NCBI GenBank assembly: GCA_900545555.1
Contig: UQZI01000001.1
Location: 1 to 64,000 of the forward strand
Length of the DNA: 64,000 bases
Direction: 5' to 3'
Origin: an uncultured Collinsella sp.
GTDB lineage: Bacteria; Actinomycetota; Coriobacteriia; Coriobacteriales; Coriobacteriaceae
Shown here: positions 38,033 through 46,101 of the stretch, one piece after another
Layout: every line of letters begins with the position of its first letter
Position numbering within the stretch: the stretch's first letter is position 1
The notes under the pieces: generated by a model
The model's input: only the letters and a program-made list of their open reading frames with translations
Databases searched by the model: none
Told to the model about the DNA's origin: nothing
Translations under genes and position numbers: made by a program

Positions 38033-38908
38033 ATGGACATGACGGATATGACGAGGGCGGCCGTGTCGCGCCGTCACTTTTTGCAGCTGGCGGGCGCCGG
38101 CATGCTCGCGCTGACGGGGACCGCGCTCACCGGTTGCGGCAACTCCACCAGCGGCGAGGGTTCCGACAAGGGATCCAAGCTTGCGGCCATCAAGTCGCGC
38201 GGCCATCTGAATGCCGGTGTCAAGAAAGATGTTCCCGGCTACGGCTATTACGACACCGCCAAAGGCCGCTTTGAGGGCATGGAAGTCGATTTGTGCTACC
38301 AGATCGCCGCCGCTGTCTTTGGCGTGAGCTACAAGGAAGCCCGTGCCCAGGAGCTTGTCGAGTTTACCGACGTAACGCCCAAGACACGCGGCCCGCTGAT
38401 CGATAACGGCCAACTCGACGTGGTCGCGGCGACCTACACCATCACCGACGAGCGCAAGAAGAGCTGGGATTTCTCGACGCCGTACCGCACCGACTACGTG
38501 GGACTCATGGTCAAGAAGCGTTCGGGCTTTACCTCGATTGAGGACCTGGACGGCAAGGTCATCGGCGTGAGCCAGGGTGCCACCACGCAGGGCCTGATCG
38601 AGCAGATGATCAAGGACAACGGCTTTAGCTGTAAGCCCGAGTTTAGGGCTTTTAGTGGCTATCCCATCATCAAGAGTTCGCTCGACGCCGGCAATATCGA
38701 CGTCTTTGCCATGGACCGCTCCACGCTGGCCGGTTACATGAACGAGACCGTTGAGCTGTTGCAGCCCGAGGTCAAGTTTGGCGAGCAGGGCTACGGCGTG
38801 GCGACCAAGAAGGGCTGCGACCTTTCGGCCGTGGTCGATCAGGTGATTTGCGATCGTCTGGCCGACGGCTGGCTCGACCAAGAGGTCAAGACCTGGGGTC
38901 TTGTATAG
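38033..38908 (+). CDS. Amino-acid ABC transporter substrate-binding lipoprotein (Tat-type signal)
   Basis: A 291-residue periplasmic-binding-type protein (SBP family 3). The signal has a twin-arginine motif SRRHFLQLAGAG and a lipobox LTGC, so it looks like a Tat-exported lipoprotein. The mature part has GHLNAGVKKDVPGYGYYD and YDTAKGRFEGMEVDLCYQIAA, then TPKTRGPLIDNGQLDVVAATYTITDERKK and DFSTPYRTDYVGLMVKK, all typical of GlnH-like proteins. The start could be GTG 38030 or ATG 38033; no strong ribosome-binding site is seen, so coupling to the upstream ATPase is likely. Confidence 0.9.
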   Translation: MDMTDMTRAAVSRRHFLQLAGAGMLALTGTALTGCGNSTSGEGSDKGSKLAAIKSRGHLNAGVKKDVPGYGYYDTAKGRFEGMEVDLCYQIAAAVFGVSYKEARAQELVEFTDVTPKTRGPLIDNGQLDVVAATYTITDERKKSWDFSTPYRTDYVGLMVKKRSGFTSIEDLDGKVIGVSQGATTQGLIEQMIKDNGFSCKPEFRAFSGYPIIKSSLDAGNIDVFAMDRSTLAGYMNETVELLQPEVKFGEQGYGVATKKGCDLSAVVDQVICDRLADGWLDQEVKTWGLV

Positions 38909-38933
38909 GCGCATCGTCCAAGGAAGGAATCAA

Positions 38934-39680
38934 ATGCTCGAAGGATTATTTGACGCCGACCGTTGGTCGACGACATTTCAAAACATGGGGCCCTTCTGGG
39001 AGGGCTTTGGCGTGACGCTACAGGTGGTCGTTGCCGGTCTGCTGCTGTCGCTGGTGCTGGGCACGCTGCTGGGTGTGTTCTCTACCACCCGTTCGCGCGT
39101 GCTGCGCGCCATAAGCCGCGTGTACGTGGAGTTTTACCAGAACACCCCGTTGCCCGTGCAGGTGCTCTTTATGTACATGGCTGGTCCGCAGTTTTTGCAG
39201 GCCATAACCGGTGCCGACCAGCCGGTGCGCATCGCGCCGTTCGTGCTGGGCTTCTTGGGCGTGGGCCTGTATCACGCGGCCTACATCTCGGAGGTTATCC
39301 GCACCGGTATCGAGGCGGTTCCGCGCGGTCAGATGGAGGCGGCGCAGAGCCAGGGCTTCACCCGTGCGCAGGCGTACTGGTACATCGTGCTGCCCCAGAC
39401 ATTCAAGATCATTCTGCCGCCGCTGTGTAACCAGGCACTCAACCTAGTCAAGAACACGTCGGTGCTGGCGCTTGTGGCCGGCGGCGACCTTATGTACCGT
39501 TCAGACAACTTTGTGAGCCTGTACGGTTACCTGCAGGGATACATCGTCTGCTGCCTTATGTACTTCATCATCTGCTTTCCGCTCGCCATGCTGGTGCAGT
39601 GGCTCGAGCGCCGCTCCAAGGAGCGTCCGCGCGGCGTGAGCCTCGCCGAGCTGGGGCTCGACAACGTAGAGGAGGCCTAG
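38934..39680 (+). CDS. Amino-acid ABC transporter permease (first)
   Basis: A 248-residue HisM/GlnP-type permease with about five spans. Family features are FWEGFGVTLQVVVAGLLLSLVLGTLLG, YVEFYQNTPLPVQVLF, and the EAA loop AVPRGQMEAAQSQGFTRAQAYW followed by IVLPQTFKIILPPLCNQ. The start at 38934 (MLEGLFD) follows AAGGAAGGA; an earlier in-frame codon overlaps the binding-protein gene. The second permease starts three bases after the stop codon, so the two probably form a heterodimer. Confidence 0.92.
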   Translation: MLEGLFDADRWSTTFQNMGPFWEGFGVTLQVVVAGLLLSLVLGTLLGVFSTTRSRVLRAISRVYVEFYQNTPLPVQVLFMYMAGPQFLQAITGADQPVRIAPFVLGFLGVGLYHAAYISEVIRTGIEAVPRGQMEAAQSQGFTRAQAYWYIVLPQTFKIILPPLCNQALNLVKNTSVLALVAGGDLMYRSDNFVSLYGYLQGYIVCCLMYFIICFPLAMLVQWLERRSKERPRGVSLAELGLDNVEEA

Positions 39681-39683
39681 CGC

Positions 39684-40322
39684 ATGGAAATCTTCAACGC
39701 GACCAACCTGCTCTACATTTGGGGCGGCTTTGTTAAGACGATCGAGATCTCGGCGCTGTCGATTTTTTTCTCGCTCATCTTTGGCACGGTGCTGGCGCTC
39801 GTTAAAAGCTATGCGCCCCGCCCGTTTCGTATTTTGGTGAGTGCCTACATCGAGCTGTTCCGTTGCACGCCGAACCTGCTGTGGATCCTGTTTATCTACT
39901 TTACGGTGCAGGGTTTGGACATTGTGATTTCGACCATCGCCTTTACGCTGTTTACCAGCGCTGTTATGGCCGAGATTGTGCGCGGCGGCCTCAACTCGAT
40001 TCCGCGCGGCCAGTTTGAGGCAGCGCAGAGCCAGGGCTTTGGCTTCTTTGCCACCATGCGCTACATCATTCTGCCGCAGACATTTAAGACGATCATTCCG
40101 GCGCTGTTTAGCCAGTGCACGACCGTCATCAAGGACAGCTCGTATCTTTCGGGCATTAACGTGGCCGAGCTCATGTACACGGCAAACGTCGTGATGGCCC
40201 ACGCGATCGACCTGTCGCAGGTGCTTATGCTCTACGGCCTGGTGTTTGCGATGTACTTCGTGCTCAACTTTGGTATCTCGCTGCTGGTCCGAGCATATCA
40301 GAGGCGAATGGTGGCAGCGTAG
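39684..40322 (+). CDS. Amino-acid ABC transporter permease (second)
   Basis: A 212-residue partner permease with the same fold: GGFVKTIEISALSIFFSLIFG, AYIELFRCTPNLLWILF and the EAA loop SIPRGQFEAAQSQGFGFFATMRYIILPQ (read as two parts). GGAGG before the ATG lies in the end of the upstream gene. It completes the transporter of glnQ, the binding protein and the first permease. Confidence 0.92.
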   Translation: MEIFNATNLLYIWGGFVKTIEISALSIFFSLIFGTVLALVKSYAPRPFRILVSAYIELFRCTPNLLWILFIYFTVQGLDIVISTIAFTLFTSAVMAEIVRGGLNSIPRGQFEAAQSQGFGFFATMRYIILPQTFKTIIPALFSQCTTVIKDSSYLSGINVAELMYTANVVMAHAIDLSQVLMLYGLVFAMYFVLNFGISLLVRAYQRRMVAA

Positions 40323-40323
40323 A

Positions 40324-40354
40324 ATGTGGCAAAGGGACAGCCCCTTTGTCACAT
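40324..40354. repeat. Short GGCAAAGGG hairpin, CCCCTTTG repeat variant
   Basis: TGTGGCAAAGGG and CCCCTTTGTCACA pair around ACAG. It begins just after the second permease stop codon and precedes the cytidylate-kinase-like gene. It resembles the CCACCACAAAGG family in the CAAAGG core. Confidence 0.5.
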
Positions 40355-40370
40355 AGAGAAAGGAATCGCG

Positions 40371-40994
40371 ATGAGCGATCTGGAGAATAAGAAGAATCCT
40401 GTGGTCATTACCATCGCGCGCGACTTTGGCGCCGAGGGCCACGAGATTGGTCGCATGCTTGCCGACGAGTTGGGGATTCCGCTGTATGACAACGAGCTGC
40501 TGGTGCGTGCGTCGCTGCGCGCGGGCGAGTCGCTCGATAAGATGGCCGCCTACGACGAGCGTCTGGCCGTGGAGAACATGGCGTTTCTGCCCGACCGCTA
40601 CGATGCGCGTTCGTACTCGGACAAGTTGTTCCAGAAGATGAGCCAGGTGATTTTGGACCTGGGCGAGACCGAGAGCTGCATTATCGAAGGCCGTCTGTCC
40701 GATTACCTGCTTCGCAACAACCCCAACCACATTGCCGTGCTGGTGACCGCTCCCTTTGAGGATCGCGTCGAGATTGTGCGCAAGAAGCGTGGCCTTAATA
40801 AAAAGAAGGGCGCCAAGCTGGTCAAGCAACAGCAGAAGGCGCGTGAGGCTTTTTACAAGCGCTACAGCGCCGGCAAGTGGAAGATGACGAGCGGTAAGGA
40901 CATCGTCGTCAACCGCGCCAAGCTGGGCCGCGAGGGCTGCAAAGACGTTATCGCCGCTGCCTACCGCTACAAAGTCGCCCAGCTCGAAGACTAA
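40371..40994 (+). CDS. Cytidylate-kinase-like family protein
   Basis: A 207-residue P-loop-like protein of the cytidylate kinase-like family (PF13189). It begins PVVITIARDFGAEGHEIGRMLADELGIPLYDNELL and has CIIEGRLSDYLLRN and AVLVTAPFEDRVEIVRKKRG, matching the family's general plan. In place of a classical GxxxxGKS loop it has ARDFGAEGHE, as usual in this group. The physiological substrate is unknown. The start at 40371 is supported by GAAAGGA upstream. It lies downstream of the amino-acid transporter but is separated from it by a hairpin. Confidence 0.8.
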   Translation: MSDLENKKNPVVITIARDFGAEGHEIGRMLADELGIPLYDNELLVRASLRAGESLDKMAAYDERLAVENMAFLPDRYDARSYSDKLFQKMSQVILDLGETESCIIEGRLSDYLLRNNPNHIAVLVTAPFEDRVEIVRKKRGLNKKKGAKLVKQQQKAREAFYKRYSAGKWKMTSGKDIVVNRAKLGREGCKDVIAAAYRYKVAQLED

Positions 40995-41003
40995 CCGACC
41001 AAA

Positions 41004-41039
41004 ACCACCACAAAGGGGCAGGCACCTTTGTGGTGGTTT
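41004..41039. repeat. CCACCACAAAGG palindrome, left of array 1 (terminator-like)
   Basis: ACCACCACAAAGG pairs with CCTTTGTGGTGGT around GGCAGGCA and is followed by TTTTTGTTTT, so it can end the upstream plus-strand transcript. A near reverse complement lies at 41330-41366. Confidence 0.7.
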
Positions 41040-41097
41040 TTGTTTTAGGCCGAGGGAAAGGCCTTGGCGGCAGTGCCTATCCTCGGCTTTTGCATAG

Positions 41098-41314
41098 TCT
41101 CGATCTGTAACACCAAGCCAGCGAAAATGGCTCTAACTGTTACAGATTGAGATGAACCGTTCGGCCGTCAGCCCAACGTCTTGATCTGTAACACCAGGCG
41201 GCATATTTGGTCTCTAACTGTTACAGATTGAGATGCGGCGTGGGCGGCCGGCACAATATCTCGATCTGTAACAACTACGATGCTCAACGGGCTCCAGGTG
41301 TTACAGATTGAGAC
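41098..41314. repeat. Palindrome array 1: three 56-bp units
   Basis: Units at 41098-41153, 41179-41234 and 41259-41314. Each begins with TCTCGATCTGTAAC or TCTTGATCTGTAAC and ends with GTTACAGATTGAGAT or GAC, with a 27-nt loop that differs between units. Spacers are 25 and 24 bp. The arms are conserved but the loops and spacers are not, so it is an ordered array of hairpins. Array 2 lies at 57132-57349. Confidence 0.9.
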
Positions 41315-41329
41315 AAAACGAACGGCCAA

Positions 41330-41366
41330 GTCCCCAACCACCACAAAGGCACCTGCCCCCTTTGTG
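41330..41366. repeat. CCACCACAAAGG palindrome, right of array 1
   Basis: ACCACCACAAAGG and CCTTTGTGGTGGT arms around CACCTGCCCC. This is close to the reverse complement of the copy at 41004-41039, so array 1 is framed by an inverted pair. It also lies close to the nfnB 3' end. Confidence 0.75.
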
Positions 41367-41453
41367 GTGGTGGGGCGGTCGGCATAGAAAAAGTCCCCGC
41401 CGGGCGTGTGCTCGACGGGGGCTTTGCCGTTTGATGGCTAGCACTGCAGGTGA

Positions 41454-42863
41454 TTACTCGCCCAGCAGGCTCTTGGTGATGGAAGCGGCGGCCTTCTTGC
41501 CGGCGCCCATCGCCAGAATGACCGTAGCGGCACCGGTGACGATGTCGCCGCCGGCCCAGATGCGGGGATCGGTGGTCTGGCCGGTCTCCTCGTCGGCAAC
41601 GATGTAGCCCCACTTGTTGAGCTCCATCTTGCCGCCGATCTTCTTTGCGAAGGGGTTGGCGTTGGTGCCGATAGCCGAGATAGCGACGTCGCAGGGGATC
41701 TCCTCGATGGCGCCCTCGATGGGCACCGGGCGACGACGGCCGGACTCGTCAGGCTCGCCGAGCTCCATCTTCTGGACCTTGACGGCGCACACGGAGCCGT
41801 CCTCGCCAGCGACAAACTCGAGCGGGGAGACGAGCGGCAGAACCTCGACGCCCTCGGCCTTAGCATGGTGCAGCTCGGCGCGACGGCAGGGCATCTCGTC
41901 CTCGGTACGACGGTAGGCGATGATGGCGTGCTCGGCGCCCAGGCGCTTGGCGGTACGGACGGCGTCCATGGCCACGTTGCCGCCGCCAAAGACAACGACG
42001 TTCTTGCCGTGCTTGGTGGGGGTGTCGTACTCGGGGAACTTGTTGGCCTTCATCAGGTTCACGCGGGTGAGGTACTCGTTCGCGAAGAAGACGTTGGGCA
42101 GGTTCTCACCGGGGACGTTGAGGAACTTGGGCAGGCCAGCGCCGGTCGCCACGTAGATGGCGTCGAAGCCCTGCTCGAACAGCTCCTCGGCCGTGGCCAT
42201 GTTGCCCACGACGGAGTTGTACTCAAACTTGACGCCCATGTCCTCCAAGCCGTCGAGCTCGCGCTTGACGACTGCCTTGGGCAGGCGGAACTCGGGGATG
42301 CCGTAGACCAGCACGCCGCCGCCGGTGAAGAAGGCCTCGAAGACGGTAACGTCAAAGCCGTTACGGGCGAGCTCGCCGGCGCAGGTGATGCCGGACGGGC
42401 CGGAGCCGACGACGGCGACCTTCTTGCCGTTCTTGGGGGCCATCTTGGGCGTGGAGGCGAGCTCGGGGCGGTCACCCAGGAAGCGCTCGAGCTGGCCGAT
42501 GGCCACGGGCTCGGACTTCTTGCCACGGATGCACTTACCCTCGCACTGGTTCTCCTGCGGGCAGACGCGGCCGCAGATGGCGGGAAGCATGGAGTCCTCG
42601 CGGATGGTATCGAGAGCGCCGCCGAAGTCCTTCGCGCGGATCTGCTCGATAAAGCGGGGGATGTTGATGTTGACGGGGCAGCCCTCAACACAGAACGGCT
42701 TCTTGCAGTTGAGGCAGCGCTCGGCCTCGGCCAGCGCCATCTCCTCGGTGAAGCCCTTGTCGACGGGGCGGAAGTCGCAGGCGCGCTCGGCAGCCGGCTC
42801 CTCGTTATCGGGGGTGCGGGGCGACTTCATATCGGCAACGAAACGACCGTTAACTAGTGGCAT
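41454..42863 (-). CDS. nfnB: NfnB-type large subunit, NADPH-dependent ferredoxin oxidoreductase (GltD-like)
   Basis: A 469-residue flavoprotein of the GltD family. The N-terminus has Fe-S binding Cys clusters AERCLNCKKPFCVEGCPV and CGRVCPQENQCEGKC. The FAD-binding domain has KVAVVGSGPSGITCAGELAR and the NADP domain has NVVVFGGGNVAMDAVRTAKRLG; IWAGGDIVTGAATVILAMGAGK closes the FAD site. The gene overlaps nfnA by 10 bp, the pairing typical of electron-bifurcating NfnAB. NfnAB couples NADH and reduced ferredoxin to two NADPH. It could also be annotated as glutamate synthase small subunit, but no gltB is adjacent. Confidence 0.88.
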   Translation of the reverse strand: MPLVNGRFVADMKSPRTPDNEEPAAERACDFRPVDKGFTEEMALAEAERCLNCKKPFCVEGCPVNINIPRFIEQIRAKDFGGALDTIREDSMLPAICGRVCPQENQCEGKCIRGKKSEPVAIGQLERFLGDRPELASTPKMAPKNGKKVAVVGSGPSGITCAGELARNGFDVTVFEAFFTGGGVLVYGIPEFRLPKAVVKRELDGLEDMGVKFEYNSVVGNMATAEELFEQGFDAIYVATGAGLPKFLNVPGENLPNVFFANEYLTRVNLMKANKFPEYDTPTKHGKNVVVFGGGNVAMDAVRTAKRLGAEHAIIAYRRTEDEMPCRRAELHHAKAEGVEVLPLVSPLEFVAGEDGSVCAVKVQKMELGEPDESGRRRPVPIEGAIEEIPCDVAISAIGTNANPFAKKIGGKMELNKWGYIVADEETGQTTDPRIWAGGDIVTGAATVILAMGAGKKAAASITKSLLGE

Positions 42864-43693
42864 GCGCAGCTCTTTTCCTCATAAGCCTTGAGGGACTCGC
42901 CCTCTTCGGAACGGTAAGCGGCCTGGCGGGCACGAAGGTCATCCCAGTCGACCAGGGTGGCATCGAAGTCGGGGCCGTCGACGCAAGCGAACTTGGTCAC
43001 GCCGCCCACCTCGACGCGGCAGCAGCCGCACATGCCGGTGCCGTCAACCATGATGGGGTTGAGGGACGCGGTAATGGGGGTGTCGTACTTCTGGGCGGTG
43101 AGGGTCGAGAACTTCATCATCGGAACGGGGCCGACGCAGAAGACCTGGCTCACGGCCTTGTCCTGCAGCAGGCGCTCCAGCGGAGCGGTGACAACGCCCT
43201 GCTCGCCGTAGGAGCCGTCATCGGTGGTGATATGGATGTGGTCCTCGTCGAGGAGCTCGCGGAACTGGTCCTCCATGAGCAGGAGGTCCTTGGTGCGGGC
43301 GCCCATGATGGCGTGGACCTCGTGGCCGGTCTCGACCAGGTGCTTGGCGACCGGGAAGGCAATTGCCAGGCCGACGCCGCCGCCAATGACGGCGCAGGGG
43401 CCCTCGGCCATCTCGGTGGGAACGCCCAGCGGGCCCACGACGTCGCGCAGTGACTCGCCGGCCTCATAGGTGGAAAGCATCTCGGTGGTCTTGCCGATCA
43501 CCATGAAGATGAACTCGACCCAGCCCTCGTCACCGTTCCAACCAGCTAGGGTAAACGGGACGCGCTCGCCCGTCTCGTTGGCGCGAACCATGAGGAACTG
43601 TCCAGCGTGCGCATGCTTGGCGATCGCGGGCGCCTCGATGCGGAACTTGAACACCTTCTCCGAGAACTGCGTCTTCTCCAGGATCTTATACAT
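42854..43693 (-). CDS. nfnA: NfnA-type small subunit (FAD/[2Fe-2S] ferredoxin-NADP reductase-like)
   Basis: A 279-residue protein of the PyrK/NfnA family. The FAD domain starts MYKILEKTQFSEKVFKFRI, and GQFLMVRANETGERVPFTLAG is the flavin site. The NAD domain has CAVIGGGVGLAIAFPVAKHL. The [2Fe-2S] cluster region is GTGMCGCCRVEVGGVTKFAC followed by VDGPDFDA. This last pattern is characteristic of sulfide dehydrogenase or NfnA proteins. A short Cys-containing end (CACH) follows. It is upstream of and overlapping nfnB, so both are co-translated. GAGAGGGG lies before the start. Confidence 0.88.
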   Translation of the reverse strand: MYKILEKTQFSEKVFKFRIEAPAIAKHAHAGQFLMVRANETGERVPFTLAGWNGDEGWVEFIFMVIGKTTEMLSTYEAGESLRDVVGPLGVPTEMAEGPCAVIGGGVGLAIAFPVAKHLVETGHEVHAIMGARTKDLLLMEDQFRELLDEDHIHITTDDGSYGEQGVVTAPLERLLQDKAVSQVFCVGPVPMMKFSTLTAQKYDTPITASLNPIMVDGTGMCGCCRVEVGGVTKFACVDGPDFDATLVDWDDLRARQAAYRSEEGESLKAYEEKSCACH

Positions 43694-43865
43694 AGAACCC
43701 CTCTCTTGTTAGGGCCGCCGAACCGTGCCTCCACGGAAATGGACGGTAGCCCGAGTAAAACCGTACGCGCACAGGCGTTGTGCAAACATACGGTGCAAAT
43801 TATACCCTCATGGACATGCTGTTTACGTGTGTCTTCGGCGGTTGGGAAAAGGGTTTATCCACTTC

Positions 43866-43906
43866 GACCTACCAAATAGGGATAGGTTTATTTTGGTCGG
43901 TTTTAT
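43866..43906. repeat. AAAACCTGCC-family repeat, degenerate copy
   Basis: Contains GGGATAGGTTTATTTTGG and the right arm TCGGTTTTAT, matching the repeat at 31648-31688 in the same orientation. Confidence 0.6.
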
Positions 43907-43919
43907 CAGGCAAAACGGC

Positions 43920-43961
43920 AAAGGGGGCCGGCCTCGGGTTGTGATGAGGCCGGCCCCCTTT
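43920..43961 (-). terminator. Perfect hairpin, AAAGGGGGCCGGCCTC arms
   Basis: Two 16-nt arms (43920-43935 and 43946-43961) are exact complements around a 10-nt loop. The end in CCCCCTTT on either strand makes it a candidate terminator for pth-side transcripts. The U tract is short. Confidence 0.6.
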
Positions 43962-44026
43962 GGGGTGTTATGCGTGTATGGCGGCGCGGGGTTTATTGCG
44001 ATGCGGCCACCGGGGCGTTTCCGCAG

Positions 44027-44067
44027 ATAAAACCTGCCAAAATAAACCTGTCCCTAAACGGTAGGTT
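44027..44067. repeat. AAAACCTGCC-family repeat at the pth 3' end
   Basis: AAAACCTGCC and GGTAGGTTTT enclose AAAATAAACCTGTCCC. This is nearly the reverse complement of the 31648-31688 copy. It touches the pth stop codon. Confidence 0.75.
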
Positions 44068-44697
44068 TTAGTGCTTGCCGTTGGCGGAGGCGGCGCCGTT
44101 GACGTGGTCGCGGGCGTAGATTACGCCGTGGACGATGGCCAGACCGGCGGCATCTGCGGCGCGGGCGCAGGTGTCCTGGAAGTCCTCGGCCTCGCGGGCG
44201 CGCAGCTGCTTGAGCACATAGTCTGCCACGGCCATCTTGCCGGGAGGGTTGCCGATGCCGGTGCGGATACGGCTAAAGTCGCGGCTGCCCATCTTGTCGA
44301 TGATGGAGCGCAGGCCGTTGTGACCGGCATGGCCTCCGCCCACCTTGACGCGCACGTCACCGGCGGGAATGTCGAGCTCGTCGTGAATCACGAGCAGCTC
44401 CTCGGCCTTGATCTTGTACTCGCGGCAGAGCTTGGAGATGGGTCCGCCCGAGGTGTTCATGTACGACTGCGGCTTGACCAGCACGATCTGGCGCTTGCCA
44501 CCCTCTTCCTCGGGATCGTTGATGTTGATGAGTGCGACCTCGGCGCCGGCCTGGTTTTTCCAGTACGTGACACCGGCCTGACGGGCCAGCTCATCGATCG
44601 CCTTAAAGCCGGCGTTGTGGCGGGTCTCGGCATATTCCTCACCCGGGTTGCCAAGTCCGGCAACCATGCGAATCTTAAGCGGCTGTGCAGCTGCCAT
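44068..44697 (-). CDS. pth: Peptidyl-tRNA hydrolase
   Basis: A 209-residue enzyme that releases peptides from stalled peptidyl-tRNA. The N-terminus has MVAGLGNPGEEYAETRHNAGF with N and H of the active site (RHNAGF). Further motifs are LVKPQSYMNTSGGPI and VIHDELDIPAGDVRVKVGGGHAGHNGLRSI (read in parts), as in the family. The C-terminal tail is a little longer than E. coli Pth. The start at 44697 (MAAAQPLKI) has GGAAGGA upstream, which rules out the longer frame. Confidence 0.95.
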   Translation of the reverse strand: MAAAQPLKIRMVAGLGNPGEEYAETRHNAGFKAIDELARQAGVTYWKNQAGAEVALININDPEEEGGKRQIVLVKPQSYMNTSGGPISKLCREYKIKAEELLVIHDELDIPAGDVRVKVGGGHAGHNGLRSIIDKMGSRDFSRIRTGIGNPPGKMAVADYVLKQLRAREAEDFQDTCARAADAAGLAIVHGVIYARDHVNGAASANGKH

Positions 44698-44816
44698 ATT
44701 TGTCCTTCCGTTACACATAAAAGTTTAATCAACGACAAAGGCTACCACGCCCGCCGAAGGCGAGACTTCGTTTCAGCGAAATCCCACCAGACAAAAGCGC
44801 GGCCGCGGCAGAGCGA

Positions 44817-44894
44817 GCCGCCGGAACAGAAGAAACCCCCGCGCGACCTTTGCGAAGCAAGGGGGAGCGCGGGGGTTTCTTCTGTTCCGGCGGC
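44817..44894. repeat. Palindrome with 28-bp perfect arms between pth and prs
   Basis: Arms at 44817-44844 and 44867-44894 are perfect complements (starting GCCGCCGGAACAGAAG) with a 22-nt loop. It lies 28 bp after the prs stop codon and may act as the prs terminator on the minus strand, but the tail after the stem is not T-rich. Confidence 0.9.
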
Positions 44895-44922
44895 GATGCG
44901 CCGGGTTGCAAGGACGATGCGA

Positions 44923-45909
44923 CTACAGCGCGAAGTCGCCGCCGACGAGCGTGGAGACGGGCTCCTCGTGGTAAACGGCGGAGATGGCCTGAGCGAACTC
45001 CTCGGCGACCGAGATAGTCTTGATCTTGCCGCCGACCTCGACGGGGATGGCGTCGGTGACGACGCACTCGACGATGGGGGCATCGTTCAGGCGCTCGATG
45101 GCCGGACCGGAGAAGATGCCGTGGGTGGCGCAGACGTAGATGTCGCCGGCGCCCATAGCCTTGAGCTCCTTGACGTTGGCGCACAGGGTGCCAGCAGTGT
45201 CGATCATGTCGTCGTTGATGATGCAGGTCTTGCCCTTGATGTCACCGATGATGCCCATGACCTCGGCGGCGTTGTGGCGCGGACGGCCCTTGTGGGCGAT
45301 GGCCAGGTCGCAGCCGAGCATGTCGGACAGCTTCTTGGCGGCCTTGGCGCGACCCACGTCGGGGGAGACGACAACCAGGTTGTCGGTGTCGAAGTGCATG
45401 TCGTTGTAGTACTGGCCAAACAGCGGCAGTGCGGACAGGTGGTTAACCGGGATATCGAAGAAGCCCTGGATCTGGCCCTGGTGCAGGTCGAGGGTGATAA
45501 TGCGGTTGACGCCGGCGCGCTCGAGCAGGTTGGCGACGAGGCGGGCGGTGATGGGCTCGCGCGGGCCGGCCTTGCGGTCCTGGCGGGCATAGCCGTAGTG
45601 GGTGATAACGGCGGTGATGGAGCGGGCGGATGCGCGCTTGGCAGCGTCGGTGGCGATGAGCAGCTCCATGAGCATGTCGTTGACGTTGCCGCCGGCCACG
45701 GACTGAATCAGGAAGACGTCGGCGCCGCGGACGGTCTCGTCGTAGCGGGCGTAAATCTCACCATTGGCGAACTGCTTTAGCGTAAGGCCCGAAAGCTCGA
45801 CCCCAAGGTACTCAGCAATCTTCTGAGCGAGGGGACGGTTGGAGGAACCGGAATACACGCGGATGGACTTGCGCATATTCTCCGACTTCTCGGGATCATT
45901 AATCGGCAT
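44923..45909 (-). CDS. prs: Ribose-phosphate pyrophosphokinase
   Basis: A 328-residue PRPP synthetase; it makes PRPP from ribose-5-phosphate and ATP, needed for purines, pyrimidines, His, Trp and NAD. Features: IRVYSGSSNRPLAQKIAEYLG, ITHYGYARQDRKAGPREPIT (ATP site), LDLHQGQIQGFF, VVVSPDVGRAKAAK, and IINDDMIDTAGTL (PRPP loop). The start at 45909 is supported by AAGGAG upstream; the next in-frame ATG is 11 codons later. It follows glmU on the same strand, 192 bp away, a common neighbour pair. Confidence 0.96.
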   Translation of the reverse strand: MPINDPEKSENMRKSIRVYSGSSNRPLAQKIAEYLGVELSGLTLKQFANGEIYARYDETVRGADVFLIQSVAGGNVNDMLMELLIATDAAKRASARSITAVITHYGYARQDRKAGPREPITARLVANLLERAGVNRIITLDLHQGQIQGFFDIPVNHLSALPLFGQYYNDMHFDTDNLVVVSPDVGRAKAAKKLSDMLGCDLAIAHKGRPRHNAAEVMGIIGDIKGKTCIINDDMIDTAGTLCANVKELKAMGAGDIYVCATHGIFSGPAIERLNDAPIVECVVTDAIPVEVGGKIKTISVAEEFAQAISAVYHEEPVSTLVGGDFAL

Positions 45910-46052
45910 TACCCTTCTCCTTTATACATCGAATGCCATATAGATGCCTTGTTGCATTGTAACCGCGCGGCGGGGTTTATCGGGTCCTGATAACGTCTTT
46001 ACCGCCAACGGACACGAACCGACCACTCATCCGGTTGCGCAGGTCACGATAG

Positions 46053-46087
46053 AAAAAGGAGCCGCCCCCATGGAGCAGCTCCTTTTG
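46053..46087 (-). terminator. Terminator after glmU
   Basis: On the minus strand, AAAAGGAGC pairs with GCTCCTTTT across a 16-nt loop and is followed by TCTATC, about 15 bp after the glmU stop. Confidence 0.75.
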
Positions 46088-46101
46088 TGCTTGGTAAAAC
46101 G

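Larger units (their letters stand above)
43694..44067. other. Intergenic repeat region between nfnA and pth
   Basis: About 370 bp without a gene. It holds two copies of the AAAACCTGCC palindrome family (43866-43906 and 44027-44067) in opposite orientation, with a 16-bp perfect GC-rich hairpin between them (43920-43961). The nfnA promoter should lie near 43720-43860. Confidence 0.6.

Noticed and set aside
41098..41314. CRISPR array
   Set aside because: The repeated parts are two inverted arms with variable loops, only three units exist, and no cas genes are nearby.
41454..42863. Glutamate synthase small subunit (gltD)
   Set aside because: Family similarity is real, but the overlap with an NfnA-type gene and lack of gltB favour nfnB.
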